Positions 1 through 10,779 of a DNA stretch of 32,820 nt are shown here, piece after piece; the stretch's first letter is position 1, and every line of letters starts with the position of its first letter. Both the position numbers and the translations under genes were made by a program. The stretch is taken from assembly GCA_008931825.1 (NCBI GenBank), contig QXVZ01034599.1:1-32820 (forward strand). Reading direction: 5' to 3'. Below the pieces are notes generated by a model. The model ran no database searches and had not been told where the DNA came from. It saw only the letters and a list, made by a program, of their open reading frames with translations. This DNA comes from Phallusia fumigata. Taxonomy: Eukaryota; Chordata; Ascidiacea; Phlebobranchia; Ascidiidae.

Positions 1-515
1 GTATTGTCTTTATTGCCCTTTCTACGTGACAGTAAAATCCTCAAATACCCGTTGCTCTCTTTGTGACTGACGAAATTCCCTGACATCCGTCGTTTTCGAG
101 GTGAATTACAGATTAATTCTCAACTACTCTCACCTTCGAAATACGAATAAATTAGATGTTGAGACGAAATGAACAGAAGGTGTTTTTTTTATCTGGTTTG
201 GTGTGACCTGCTGTGAAATGTTCCCTTATTGGCTTTTGTTAGGATTGATTGAATCACAGACCGCCAGGTGAACTTAGCTGCAAATTTGTTTTTGCTCCCG
301 TGGGCCCGTTCCGTGTCTAATTGTATTGGATTACAGTTTACATCAAATATTTATACCGCTGTTAAACGCAACAAATCTGCTCTTTGTAAAAGAAGGCAGT
401 GTCGTAGTCAGCGATGAAAAGTTTCTACTTAGCTCACTTTCACGACTTTAGAGAAATCAATTCGAAACTCGCTTGCTGATGAAGGGTATCGCCTTAGGCT
501 TTTTTGTATTTAGCA
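1..515. other. upstream region without a recognised gene
   Basis: I see no open frame, RNA gene or repeat here that I can support. The 3' part probably holds the promoter and 5' UTR of the membrane-protein gene that follows, but I could not pick out a convincing TATA box or initiator. A T run sits at about 183-190. Confidence 0.4.
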
Positions 516-1457
516 ATGATATCTTTTAATGCAAGCATAGGATCCGATTATAACTCTTCTAATCGGTTCAGTCAAACCGTGTGGTGGGTATCAGAGTTGG
601 GCGGCGTCTTCCAGCTGATCGCTAGCACTTTGCTCCTCGTAAGCTTTGTTACTTACGGTATTCAGGCTGGAAAGTGGAAAAACATTCAAACAAGAAAGTA
701 CAACTCCAAAAAACTCTACACAGCTGCTGTCGTCACAGTCGCCGGAAGTTTTATTCGCTTGATATCATGTCAGTTTGTCTACAACGTCGGTTATGGATAC
801 CCAGGAGCAGATGACCGTTGTAAATACGCGACGTTGGTTTCAGTGCTCTGTTACTTATTTTTCCAGGGCGGCGTTTACATTTTTCTATGGCTGAAGCAGC
901 GTTCTCTCTACGAGAACCCGTTGATTAGGGAAACGTATTACAAAGGCTGGACCAAGGTCGTAAACTGGGGAAGCATCACAGTTGTCCTTTGCTCTGGAAC
1001 GTTCAGCGCTTGTATGTTCTTGCTGGGAGACAACTACACATCGAGGGGAAATGGCTGCGAGTCGAAGTCCAAAGATATAAAAGCTCTTTGGCCGTTTTAC
1101 TTTTCGAACAGCGTCGTGATATTCGGCCAGGCAATGATGCTCTTGCTGTTCCTCTACCCCCTAAGGAAGAACCCGGGCAGAAATCTCACCAGTGGAACTG
1201 ACAAAATGTTGCAGCTTTTTAAACGCAGCGCAATCGTGGCGCTTGTGTGCGTTATCACAGACACTGTCGCCAACTTGAATGCCGTTGTTGCACCATTGGG
1301 GCAACCCACTTACATCGCATTCTTAGTCTTTGACTTTAACGTGGTTGTTAACTTGTTCAGCGTTCTGCTAACCTTTAAGTCTTGGAAAACTATTCTTGTT
1401 TCCCCTTTCCGTCCATTGCGAGGCTCGACGCCCAGTAGGCAACGCTTAAGGCGGTGA
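516..1457 (+). CDS. intronless seven-transmembrane receptor-like protein, family not recognised
   Basis: This is a 313-residue frame ending in TGA. I start at the ATG at 516; an in-frame TTG at 504 would be non-standard for an animal. Seven hydrophobic segments are visible at about residues 25-49, 66-90, 104-127, 148-171, 192-215, 234-257 and 264-287. The N-terminus has two N-glycosylation sequons (N5, N13). The loop after helix 1 is strongly basic, which puts the N-terminus outside. Cys102 at the top of helix 3 and Cys181 in the loop before helix 5 match the usual GPCR disulfide positions. Helix 3 ends in WLKQRSLY instead of DRY, and helix 7 lacks NPxxY. The C-terminal tail is short and basic. 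Topology suggests an orphan GPCR-like plasma-membrane receptor; ligand and family are unknown. The gene is intact and unlike the spliced repeats downstream. Confidence 0.8.
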   Translation: MISFNASIGSDYNSSNRFSQTVWWVSELGGVFQLIASTLLLVSFVTYGIQAGKWKNIQTRKYNSKKLYTAAVVTVAGSFIRLISCQFVYNVGYGYPGADDRCKYATLVSVLCYLFFQGGVYIFLWLKQRSLYENPLIRETYYKGWTKVVNWGSITVVLCSGTFSACMFLLGDNYTSRGNGCESKSKDIKALWPFYFSNSVVIFGQAMMLLLFLYPLRKNPGRNLTSGTDKMLQLFKRSAIVALVCVITDTVANLNAVVAPLGQPTYIAFLVFDFNVVVNLFSVLLTFKSWKTILVSPFRPLRGSTPSRQRLRR

Positions 1458-3399
1458 TACAGTAATGGTGTGTTACATCGCCTGAGATTGACATGTATTT
1501 TGCCGACGCATGATCAATGTCATATTATCCACATGTCGTATATGTTTTTGTTGTCGGCTCGTTTATTCTCTTTTGTTTCAAGATTCCCTGCGTGAGAGGT
1601 TTTCAGACTTTGGGTTATGGCCCACTAATGAGTCCAGCTTTTCGGATATTTACGTTGACCTAATTTTTACAAACGGTGGTGTTGAAATGCTGCCTTGTAT
1701 GTTGTTTAAGCAGCGTGGTTTGCAGGTCTGAAGAAGTTAAACCGCACTATAAATTCTGGTTCAGTGTTAACGCTGAAGTTTCGAAGAACGTGCTGAGCCA
1801 CAAAGCTCTTTCAAATTAACTCGTGGAACAAAGATAAAAAAGGTCAAAAATCACTGATCTTACCGATCAATATTCTAACTCATGACTTGCGTTTAATTTG
1901 TGACTTGCACGCGTTTATTCTCTTTTTTCTGATGTTGCGTCAATTAGCGGAATACAGCCTATAGCCGCAATTTAATGTAAATAAGGTTTGCTGTGATTTC
2001 GGTCTACTTGTGTCAGTGAGCATAAATCAACGCAAATGACCTTAATTAAAGTAGAATACCTTTTCTTAAACTGTACGTGATCAATTTTCCGAGATTTCGA
2101 TAAGGTAACAGTAGCACGAGTCATCAGTTGTGGATGCTCACTCAAGTTACGCATGCAACTGCAAATGACTAAAAGCCCCCAAATATATAAACGTCCGATT
2201 CCTTTTGAAACCTTAGAGGTGACAAGCAAGTTCTGTACCAAGGTTGTAAGTTCAAATCTCAGGGCCGTGAAAGATGACGATTTTGCAAGGAGATACTCCA
2301 AAATATGGCTTTTCACGTGCCCGTTCCTGTTTAAACTACAAATACTGTGCAGCCCAAAAAGCACTATGCCCCCCTAGGTTGCCTATTACACTTGACCTTC
2401 TGGTAATTTAGAATACAGGATACCGAATTATACCGACCTGTACTAAAATTTAATCGTTTAGATCATCTAATAAACCGAGTCAGGTTTCTTACATTGAAAA
2501 AGTGTTTTTTGGCGTTGTAACGTTTTCGGAAAAATAATATAAAACACTTCACTACAGTACAGTGCTATATTCACGGGGGCAGCTAGCGCAGTTCAATGAC
2601 AGTTGTGCGAAAAATGTATAGTTCTGATTGGCTAGGACGATCAAACCATAGGTTCAGGAAGGCGGTCAGAGTAATTTAGGAAAAGGATTTAATTCAAAAA
2701 ATTCAGATAACTTTACTTTCGCTTCAGTGCAGTTTAATTATCTGGCACTTCGATATGTTCTTGATCTGAGATATGTACTAGAATGCACAAGTAAATTGTC
2801 TGATTTGGAGATAAACAAACCTTTTATTCTATACTAAAAGAATCCAACCTTGATATATTCATTAAGCAGAAATTAACATTATCCTAGGTTTTACCATAAT
2901 TTACTTATGTTTGGCTTTCGTGTCTTTGCAGACCAACTTCATGGTGCTTAAAATAAAGTGGAACGCAGCAAAATGAGTTTTCAACTAATCAGTGATGACA
3001 GTTTGCGCGAAGCACAAAACCTTTCAGCCAGTTTCAAGCCTGTAGCCTAAATTTGAAGGGGAACGGAAAGCAATACACATGCTGAAAATTCAGAGGAAAC
3101 GACTGAAACTAGGTTCGTAATTAAATCACTAATAAGCGATAGTTGTAAATTGATATCAGTTTATCGGCCCAAAGCAAAAGCTTCAAACCATTTATTTTTG
3201 TTTTTAATTCTTGCTTCGCAGCAAAACAAAATCTTACGGTTGTTCACCTTGCGCTCCCAAATGGAATACACATCAGTTGACTAAAATTGTTGATGAGACG
3301 TAGAGGTCTCAAATCCGCTGATAACAAGTTTAAGTGGTTTATAAACTCAAACGTATGATAAGACGCTATTCGGGTCCTGAAGATTTTTGTTTGAAACAC
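1458..3399. other. intergenic stretch, nothing recognised
   Basis: It holds only short antisense and sense frames with no recognisable domain (the longest, 130 codons, at 1972-2364 on the minus strand, looks accidental). An AATAAA occurs at about 2948. No GTGCAC hairpin or exon module of the downstream locus is present. Confidence 0.4.
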
Positions 3400-3690
3400 G
3401 CGCAGTCTTAAATGCGTAAAACAACCTTTTCCAGCTTCCGGCAAACACTGCGATGTCACAAGCGCCAATCAAACCACACCACGTCGTCCCAATTCGATCG
3501 ACAGGTAATTTAGCGCTTTGCCTCGCGCAACCACTACACTGCTCCAAACGCAACTCACTAATTGGTGCAATAACGCCTGCCATTGGACGGTTAAAGAGCG
3601 CGCCAGTGACGTTTTGAAATCGAGGGTTTTGATTGGTCGAAAAAAGGAAAAAATGAAGCCACGTTGCCCTTGCGCGTGCGGTGCGTCATT
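3400..3690 (+). promoter_or_regulatory. promoter-like block P1 with three inverted CCAAT boxes
   Basis: ATTGG (inverted CCAAT) lies at 3561, 3582 and 3632, with a CRE-like GTGACGT at about 3607. The block ends in TCATTCTTCTTTCGC at 3686. Related blocks occur at about 10780-11000 and 21410-21650. In all three the last ATTGG is 54-56 bases before TCATTCTTC. This fits a proximal promoter with a start at or near the pyrimidine-rich stretch. The role is inferred from motif order and spacing. Confidence 0.55.
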
Positions 3691-3796
3691 CTTCTTTCGC
3701 AACTCGCGTCGAAGGGTAGCGTGGTGTAGGGTCACAGCCCAAAGAGGACATCGGAAACTATCCAGGTAATTTTATGGTTGTAAATCAACATGTTTG

Positions 3797-3850
3797 GTAT
3801 CGATGCAAAAGTAAATTGGGGTGCACACCGGTTTGGTTTTGAATCGATAC
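3797..3850 (+). other. intronic stem-loop, family F4
   Basis: The outer arms gtatcgat and atcgatac pair perfectly, followed by caaaa/ttttg, an AT-rich inner stem with T-G wobbles, and gg/cc under loop GGTGCACA (GTGCAC at 3821). About 21 of 23 positions pair. It lies in the first intron of unit 1, about 80 bases before the exon 2 acceptor. Confidence 0.7.
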
Positions 3851-4107
3851 ACAAATGAAATACATTTTTTATGTGTTAAGTTTGAACAACTTGTAAAATG
3901 CCCGGTACTTCTGTTCGATATTTTTGTTTCAGGTTCTCGTAAAGCTTGGATTTGATGTATCAACAGGCTGTTGGTTATTTGTGCATTTGAACAAGAAACA
4001 CGATTGCTTTGATGAAATGTCTTTGTGCGACGTGGGGTTTTACAGAAAACAGGGAAGTAAATGTTAATCATCCAACTAGTAATAAATTGAATTCGTTTTA
4101 CGTCGAG

Positions 4108-4150
4108 CATGGGAAGACAGTATAAAGTGCACTTATCCTGTCTTCGCATG
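4108..4150 (+). other. intronic stem-loop, family F1
   Basis: Arms catgggaagacag and ctgtcttcgcatg pair with one G-G mismatch, then ataa/ttat closes loop AGTGCAC (GTGCAC at 4127). It lies 75 bases upstream of the exon 3 acceptor of unit 1. The foot of the stem is GCATG. Confidence 0.7.
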
Positions 4151-4814
4151 TTAACACATTTTAATGTCGTAAACTAGATTCTATGTCGCGTCGTATTCCC
4201 TGTACTGCTTCTGCTTTTTGACAGGAAAAGAACAGGAAGCCAATTCTGCGTGCATCCGAGTGCGAGCGAATCAAGCAGGAAAGTGCTGTGGCTTTTAAAT
4301 AAGTTGAGGTTACCGGACTAATGACAGTTCAAGGTATCATTTCTGTCCGCATACGTAGCAATGTGATATAACACTGCGATAATATTTTGTATTTTACTAC
4401 GCATAGATAACACATGTAGAAGTCTGTCATCGGAGCATTTGCACTGAAGAAACATCGTCCATACGGAAGATGAACGGAAGAAGATGACTGTGATGGATTT
4501 CCTTGAAGTGCAACATGGAACTTAACAGGCAAGAATAAGTTGATTACCCGACTTGCATTATTTATATCAATTAGTTCAAGATAAAGCATGACATTTAAAT
4601 GTTGTTGTTCCGACGTAATTAATGTCAAATATACGCTTCCATTAGTTGGTAAATTGCTGTAGTGTACAATAAAAAATCTCATGTCATTGTAACGTAGGTG
4701 CGTTCGGATTTACCGATTTCAGAACCTCAAACGAAATGCTTTTAATTGATTAGTTCAAAGACAATTTAATAAGGTCCTTCAACAAATAGTTCGTCTTTAG
4801 GCACAGACAATGCA

Positions 4815-5410
4815 TTTTTTAACTGTCAGAGAACGGCCCACAGAGGTAACTTAATTAATCGCAAAGTTGTGATAAAAATACAACAAGTCACACATATACA
4901 AGCATGGCGTCACAGCACGTTAAGAAACACTTGACGGAAATCTGTACTTGCAATCAAACAAATGTGCACTTCACAGCCGATCTGTCACAATACTGCAATA
5001 ATATGTAAACTAAAATCAGCCATATACAGCTCGATGCACATATAAATAGGGCTACCACGTCAGTAATGCACATTAACAGTTAACTGTCAATAGTACTTAA
5101 GGTGTTCAATATTCAATATCCACAAGTTTTTGGTTGTTCAATGTTCAATATCAACAAGTTTGCAGATTAGTTAGCTCGCACAACATTTTACCTTTTAGAT
5201 TCTAATTGCTAACTAGTCGAAAACACAGCAACAAACAAGATATTAACACAAGACAACTCGGAAATGACCAAAAAATGAGACTATACGCAACAATTCGCAC
5301 ATGCGCAGAACCGGCGTAACATTGTTGTGTGACAAAGGGTTGTACAAATTGCAGTAAAGTATCCAGAAGATTCTTACACTCCCCCAAAAGTCGTATACAT
5401 ACACGTTCAA
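4815..5410 (-). repeat. left terminal repeat of the BEL/Pao element (3' LTR on its strand)
   Basis: It aligns in direct orientation with 8927-9470. Shared stretches include AGAACGGCCCACAGAGGTA, TGTCACAATACTGCAATAAT, and CAAATTGCAGTAAAG near the far end. This copy is longer because of a partly duplicated stretch around TTCAATATCAACAAGTTT. Two direct copies flanking Pao-like reading frames support LTRs; the exact ends and target-site duplication were not resolved. Confidence 0.6.
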
Positions 5411-5429
5411 TTTTTAACACAACAAATTT

Positions 5430-5800
5430 CGACGGGCTCGTCGAATAAGCCGCAGTTTCGCGAAGTGTCTTTTATAAGTCTTTTGCTTTGGAGCAAAGCC
5501 TCCATGGGTCGTCGTCGCTTGCGTAGGAACAATAAGGCACAACTTGTGAATGGGCCTTTAAACTTCGTTACCTTTGGATCGAACCACGACGTTTCGTACA
5601 ACTACATGCTCATCATGATGACTTTAACGATTCTTCCGATAGACTACGACAACTTTGGGGATGCGTTGACTTGTAGATTCTTCTTTTCAACATGCCATTT
5701 TGGCGCGCAATAATGGTCCGTAAATATTCCTCCGACCAACGCCTGACCTGAACTGATCTATTGGACGTGGCGGCAAGCTCGCTGGGCATGGCAGTCACGT
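5430..5800 (-). pseudogene. BEL/Pao integrase C-terminal remnant
   Basis: Minus-strand frames in this stretch resemble the end of Pao polyproteins: a tryptophan/arginine-rich segment, then RPIHKLCLI next to the left terminal repeat. Several stops interrupt it. Assignment rests on family resemblance and position. Confidence 0.5.
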
Positions 5801-6419
5801 TTGTGGCAGCAGGCCACCATAGGGGTCACTCTGAGCAAGTGATTCTGGATAAATCCGGGTCCCGTCATCAACATTCAATGCAACCGGTGTCAGCAGACGA
5901 GAATTCAAAATTGATTCAACTTTCAACAACGGTGTTTGCACTTTTTCTTCTTTCGTATGGACGATATTGTTTCCAGTTCAAATGTCCGGGCAGCGATCGA
6001 GCAGTCAGCGTCTCGTCTCGTCATCCAAGACTGTCAGACATTTTCCCCATTCGGTAGACGGTATGTGGGTTTGTTAAAGCTGAAAGAATGCGCCCTGTGG
6101 AACTATCTATCCGTTCCCATGATCAGCTGGGTGGATTAAAAGTCCGTTGTATATCCTTTTGCTTCGGGTGTTTCCTCCATCTGGCGTTGTTTCAATTTGG
6201 TACCTTTGTCCAAGTACATGTGCAACATAGCACCGCGTCGCGATACAAAATGACAAATCGCATTAATGTAGGTGTTGGTACCAAGACCAATACAACTTTC
6301 AAATGATCTGCGCGTGTTTTAAGGCACGTAAAGAAACATCCGTACCTTTTTACCTAGGCACTGTGGCCTCATTTGACTGGCAGTGGGCCAAAATAGTCAC
6401 CATCGGGACATGCGAATGG

Positions 6420-6720
6420 ATGCATGTTGACCTGTAAACGAACTGGTCGCAGTTCAGATATCAACGAAGCAACAGGAAAACCTTTTCAGCAACCGGTCAA
6501 TTGGGGGGACGGACTTTACAACAGTAAACACCTCAGCGGGTTTCTTAATGACCTCAGCGTCGACCTCGATGTCGCGCTTCTCATACTCGGCCAACTCGTT
6601 GGCTCTTGTTTCAGACACGGCGGGCCAAAAAAGACACGCCTGACTTGGTCAGAGTATCGGCGATTGGTCCCCGTGAAGTCAGCTGGATCCGATTGCACGT
6701 ATTTTTATCAATAAAGCCAA
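6420..6720 (-). pseudogene. BEL/Pao RNase H/integrase-junction remnant
   Basis: The minus strand carries DPADFTGTNRR and FFGPPCLKQEPTSWPS, which match the spacer that Pao polyproteins carry between RNase H and integrase. The expected text continues in another frame just after that point, so at least one frameshift is present. Confidence 0.6.
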
Positions 6721-6932
6721 ATCGACGAAACATAAAAAAGGGAAATCTTCGTAGGTCGAATTCATGTGTGCGATTTCACGGCAAACAAACCGAAAAATTA
6801 AACTTATCGGCGTGAGCGCTTCACTGTACACTCAGCACCCACTTCTGTGAATCTACATCTAATCGGTGAATCATCAGAGACTTGGACAGCTTCCTTGGTT
6901 GAACTATCCAGGAGTTCCTTGCTGTTTAATAA

Positions 6933-7253
6933 CTAATTAGTCAATCTAAACCCACCACTTGCAAGCAAGCAGCGTAGACCTGCAACGAGCTTCAGCCCAG
7001 CGTTCAGATCAGAAACCGAAGTGAGACAATTGTCTATTAAAAAAATTCTTTTCGCCGTAGACGCGACAACCGGTTCGAATTTGTAACCAAAATCATTTGT
7101 GGCTTGTCGCAAACAAAATGCGGCACAGTTCGGCGACGAAGCTGCACCAAACAGATGAACTTTCATTCTATGCGGAGTTGGGGTTCGGGACGAATCCCCT
7201 CCAGAACGATTGGCCTGTAATGTCAGTGCATCAGCCACAGCGTTCGCCATCAC
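6933..7253 (-). pseudogene. BEL/Pao reverse-transcriptase fragment
   Basis: About 106 open codons on the minus strand include HLFGAASSPNCAAFCLR, FLIDNCLTSV (the YVDD-equivalent region with the catalytic pattern degraded to IDN), and LLASGGFRLTN. These are diagnostic of Pao-type reverse transcriptases. The frame is too short for the domain and lacks the active-site aspartate pair, so it is not functional. Confidence 0.75.
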
Positions 7254-7937
7254 AGGGGTTTGTGGACAACAACCATCTCAGGCTGATTCTTCGCCTTCCA
7301 GCGGTTCGACTAACACGGATACATCGACAGTGTTCAAATGACGTGAAGTCGTCAGCGTATTAAAAAGAATTTGGGCTTACCACATGCACCCAGCTTGTCC
7401 ATCAATTTACGTTCGCAAAACGTAGTCGCTGACCCCTGGTCCAGAGCGGCATAGGTTGCAAGCGTTTCCATATCGCACAACAACAGGAACTGCACTGAGG
7501 TATACGCTTGCGCCATTTACGCTGGCACTACACTCCTGCGTCTGTATTGCGGTGCACGCTGAATTTCCATTGTTGAAAAAAGACGATGTTCCGGGAAATC
7601 ATCAATCTCATGTGGGCAAACACAAATCTTTGCGGCGATTCGTGATCTTTGAATCTTCCTTTGGTGGGAACAGAGCCTTCCCAAATAGAGAATTTCCTAA
7701 TTGACTTTTTTCTCCAAATTCATTTCAAACAGCAAAGTTCGCTCTTTTTTCCGTCTTCTCCACTCCAGTGGCCCTTGTAATCCACTTATCATGCAACAAA
7801 ACAGGAAGCTTTCTTGCGACTGTTAACATTTGTCCAGTAACAAGGAAAGTTTCATCAGCCAATCCCGATCGTGTGCCTCAACGACCGGAGATGCTTTGAG
7901 ATTTTACTCGCACCGCTGTGTGATAAGACGTGGCTGA

Positions 7938-8600
7938 TCAATTTCTTCGTGCAGAACTTGCCAAGCTAGCTTCAACCGGGTCCTTGTAATTTAAACGTTC
8001 CAATCTTTCGTAAATATGCGGTTCACAGTGGTGCTCCACAAACAGTAAGCGCTTATCGCCACTTCGTGCCTTTTTTGCAACATTAACATCAAATTGGCGC
8101 ACGAACGACCAGCAGTTTTGGATCTCCATTAAACTCGTCCAACTCCATGGTAGTCGTGATCTGTAGGTCGCGGTAACAAACCGATTGTGGTGGCGAATCT
8201 CGGGAAGTTGGGGAAAATCATACAAATGGCTTCTCGTATTTTTATTGAGTTGTTATTATCGGGTGATACCTTAGGAACTTGCGAGACGACGTTTGATGTG
8301 CAAGGTTAATCTTAAATGTATCGGTTGCAGTTTGCTGCTTGCGTTTCTCAAATGGGACTTTTGGAGGAGATTCACACATATATTCCTCTTTGCAAGGCTG
8401 TGCTTCACCCTCGGCCAGTTTAACTTGATACTGCCTTTCTTGAGTGTATCTTGGGGCCTATTCCTTAAAACGGCGCGCCTCTTGCTGGGAAGCTTCCCTG
8501 AAACGACGCGCCTTGTCTTCGGCGTCACGGCGCAACCTTTTAGCGTTATTAGTAGGTCGGCGTTGATTTCTGCTCTTTAGCCATTCGCAATTTTAAACTT
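7938..8600 (-). pseudogene. BEL/Pao gag-like remnant
   Basis: Minus-strand frames read first a charged, arginine-rich helical stretch (about 8600-8240) and then a segment with WSFVRQFDVNV and LFVEHHCEPHIYERL, resembling the gag core of Pao elements. The two parts are in different frames and contain stops. Confidence 0.5.
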
Positions 8601-8926
8601 CACGCAGCTGCGGCGAATGTCTCATCGCAGTGAACTCGACGTGGAATTTCGTCTGGAACGAACGGACACAAACGGACCTCTGACGGCGGCGTTTCGTCGT
8701 TTTCAGTGTTGTAAAGCATTACGATCCTTTCGTCGAACTCTTGCTTTTCCCAACGACAGTTATCCTTGTGAAACACATTTTGGGTGGGGTTTCTGAATCT
8801 TACACTTCATCGCACATAAGGACGTTAGGCAAGAATCCTGAAGTGGAATTGCACCTTCAGGTTTTATCATTAGGTTTTGGCAAGCAGGTAGCTATTCTGC
8901 AGTGCCTTCATCGATTAAAACTATAG

Positions 8927-9470
8927 TTTTTTAACTGTGAAAGAACGGCCCACAGAGGTAGCTCAATCAATTGCATAAAATACAACACTTCGCGCATATA
9001 CAATCATGGCCTCGCAGCAAATATGTACTTGTTATCAAACAAATATGCACTTCACAGTCGACCGTCTGTCACAATACTGCAATAATATGTACATTACAGC
9101 GGGATGTACGGTATCAGTTGATCACCAATGGTACTTCAGTTGTTCAATATTATTTTATTATTCGCCACTATAATTTTAAATTCAAGAAGTTCATACATCA
9201 GGTTAGCGCACACAACAAGGATTATTACATTTCAGATTCCAATTGCTAACCAAAAATCAAACACAGCAACACAAAGATACTAACACAAGAAAACCTGAGA
9301 AATGGCCACAAAATAAGATAACGCCACAGCTCGCGCATGCGCAGCGTGACGTAACAACGTTGTACAATGCGCAACAAAGCGTGAGACATAAGGCTGCACA
9401 AATTGCAGTAAAGAGCGCAGAGAAATTCTGTAAATTGACGATTCTGTAAACTGACGTGTACATCATACCT
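8927..9470 (-). repeat. right terminal repeat of the BEL/Pao element (5' LTR on its strand)
   Basis: This is the direct-repeat partner of 4815-5410, starting at TTTTTTAACTGT and ending near GTACATCATACC. It is shorter than the left copy. The two copies differ by many substitutions and indels, so the insertion is old. Confidence 0.6.
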
Positions 9471-9821
9471 AGCTTGCAACGAACTTATTACTTATGCTGC
9501 AGATTTTTGTTCAAACCGTTCCAAACGACGAAACAACACTTCTACATACGATAGGAATAAACGTGCTATGGATGATCTAAATGCTAAATGTAAGCATACA
9601 CAAATTGCTAAAAAAAATTATTGTTTTTCAGGCAGTCAGAATGTCGCGTTTTGCTGCAATTTAACGATTGATAGTTTGTGTAAAATGCAGTTTGTAAGTT
9701 GCGTTAAGTCAATACCGAGCACTAACCGTTATTGTGTTTAAACAAAACTAACTAATCCATACTGTCATAATATTCAAACGTATTGATGCAATGAATAAAC
9801 AGTTGCTGCCAGACATTGTAT

Positions 9822-9945
9822 GAATTTATGAAGGCTCTTCTGGCAAATGTATTTTTGTGTACCCACGTTTCGACGTTCTATACAGGTCGTCTTCCTCAGG
9901 GCCGTACGCAAAAATACATTTGCCAAAAGAGCCTGCATAATTTTG
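9822..9945. repeat. imperfect foldback with hammerhead-like middle
   Basis: Arms at 9833-9862 and 9904-9933 are near-perfect inverted repeats (GGCAAATGTATTTTTG against CAAAAATACATTTGCC), and the pairing continues outward over an AT-rich stretch. On the minus strand the middle contains CTGAGGA, a GACG/CGTC stem and CGAAAC, which resembles a hammerhead ribozyme core. It sits just upstream of the L module acceptor of unit 1 and is probably a small foldback insertion. Confidence 0.55.
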
Positions 9946-10109
9946 TATTGAAGCAATATAACATTTCATTGCAGATGTGCTTTGTTAACTTCAACAAGCT
10001 GCACTAACGAAAGCATTGGAGGAATCTGGTTGAAATGCATCTTCGTGAACAGAAGCATCAAATGTCAAATGTGAATAAACAAGCTTCCAGGAATTAACGA
10101 CTTGAGTCG

Positions 10110-10142
10110 AAAGCTAACCAGGGTGCGCACTGTTTAGCCTTG
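10110..10142 (+). other. intronic stem-loop, family F2, variant loop
   Basis: Stem aaagctaa/ttagcctt with one mismatch, then CAG/CTG. The loop reads GGTGCGCA, so the palindrome is GTGCGCAC at 10123-10130 instead of GTGCAC. It precedes the B-like acceptor at 10215 in unit 1. Confidence 0.6.
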
Positions 10143-10261
10143 GCGATATGATTTCCGTGGAGAGAGTACAAAGAGCTATTTGCTTTTTTCGGTCTCTGGT
10201 ATGTTTTTGTTTCAGGCCTTTTTATTCCCTTTTAGAGGGAAATTGTCAGTAAAAATCCTAT

Positions 10262-10440
10262 TAACCTAAAATTTATTGTCCCGGACGTTTTGTCGCAAAC
10301 ACTGATGTCATTTATTTTATTTTAGTCGCTAAGTTGTTTCTGGATGGGCAGAAAGGGTCGTTTGTGAACTCGGTTGCAACACAACCTCTGCGACGGCTCG
10401 GATAGGAAGTGTTGGATCAGAGTTGCGCTGCAAAGGAAAA
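10262..10440 (+). other. terminal-exon block of unit 1
   Basis: A TTTATTTTATTTTAG acceptor ends at 10325. The exon sequence, with AGAAAGGG.CGTTTGTGAACTCGG, matches 21046-21135 at the same place in unit 2, just before the next promoter-like block. No donor follows in either copy, which suggests a last exon. An AATAAA lies at about 10695. Confidence 0.45.
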
Positions 10441-10779
10441 TCGTGGATTGATAAAATGACATGAAGAAATGCGACAGTTTCTGTTCAAGCGACGGAGTAT
10501 TTGTTCATGTCGATGCACGGATAAATGCAGTCACCACAACATTTAGTTTCAAACGGCATTGTTTCGTGCATATTTGCTATACGCTTTCGTTGCAAAATCT
10601 TAACGTAACTTAATTTGTCTGAACGTTAAAATAATTTTGGTTGTCCAAATATCTTGTAATCTGCTGTTAGCGCGCAGAAAGTATTGACTTGAGTAATAAA
10701 AACGCTAACGGCGACCTAAAGATTTTTGTTTCAAATACGTGTTTTCTGAATAATGCCAAAAAATCTTCAGCTTCCGGCA

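Larger units (their letters stand above)
4815..9470 (-). mobile_element. decayed BEL/Pao LTR retrotransposon inserted in unit 1
   Basis: Direct repeats at both ends enclose minus-strand fragments in the order gag, reverse transcriptase, integrase. A lysine/arginine-rich gag-like part lies at about 8600-8240. A gag-like segment with a WSFVRQFDVNV motif is at 8225-7938. At 7253-6933 are Pao reverse-transcriptase signatures: HLFGAASSPNCA, FLIDNCLTSV, and LLASGGFRLT. Integrase-proximal text (DPADFTGTNRR, FFGPPCL) is at 6720-6500, and the C-terminal RPIHKLCLI is near 5550. Stops and frameshifts break every part, so it is dead. It separates the K module from the L module of unit 1. Confidence 0.75.
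3686..10700 (+). other. transcription unit 1 (exon-module chain, split by a retrotransposon)
   Basis: Modules bounded by AG and GT signals: exon 1 about 3686-3765 (CAG|GTAATT); exon 2 3933-4056; exon 3 4225-4308 (donor weak); K-type 4407-4532, whose donor reads GA instead of GT; then the BEL/Pao insertion; L-type 9975-10070 (AAT|GTGAAT); a B-like remnant from 10216 after a TTTTTGTTTCAG acceptor; and a terminal exon from 10326. Exon 2 is open in frame 0 from its acceptor, as are exon 2 of units 2 and 3, but downstream modules do not keep one frame. Hairpins sit in the introns at 3797, 4108 and 10110. The broken K donor and the insertion suggest this copy is decayed. Exon edges are by eye. Confidence 0.45.

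Noticed and set aside
1972-2364. 130-codon minus-strand frame as a gene
   Set aside because: Composition is ordinary, there is no domain, signal or homology that I recognise, and it lies in otherwise empty sequence.
3518-3769. 83-codon frame over exon 1 of unit 1 as a conserved protein start
   Set aside because: The equivalent frame in unit 2 has a stop and unit 3 has no matching ATG.
5036-5052. TATAAATAG as an LTR promoter
   Set aside because: It is on the plus strand, whereas the element reads on the minus strand, and the other LTR lacks it.
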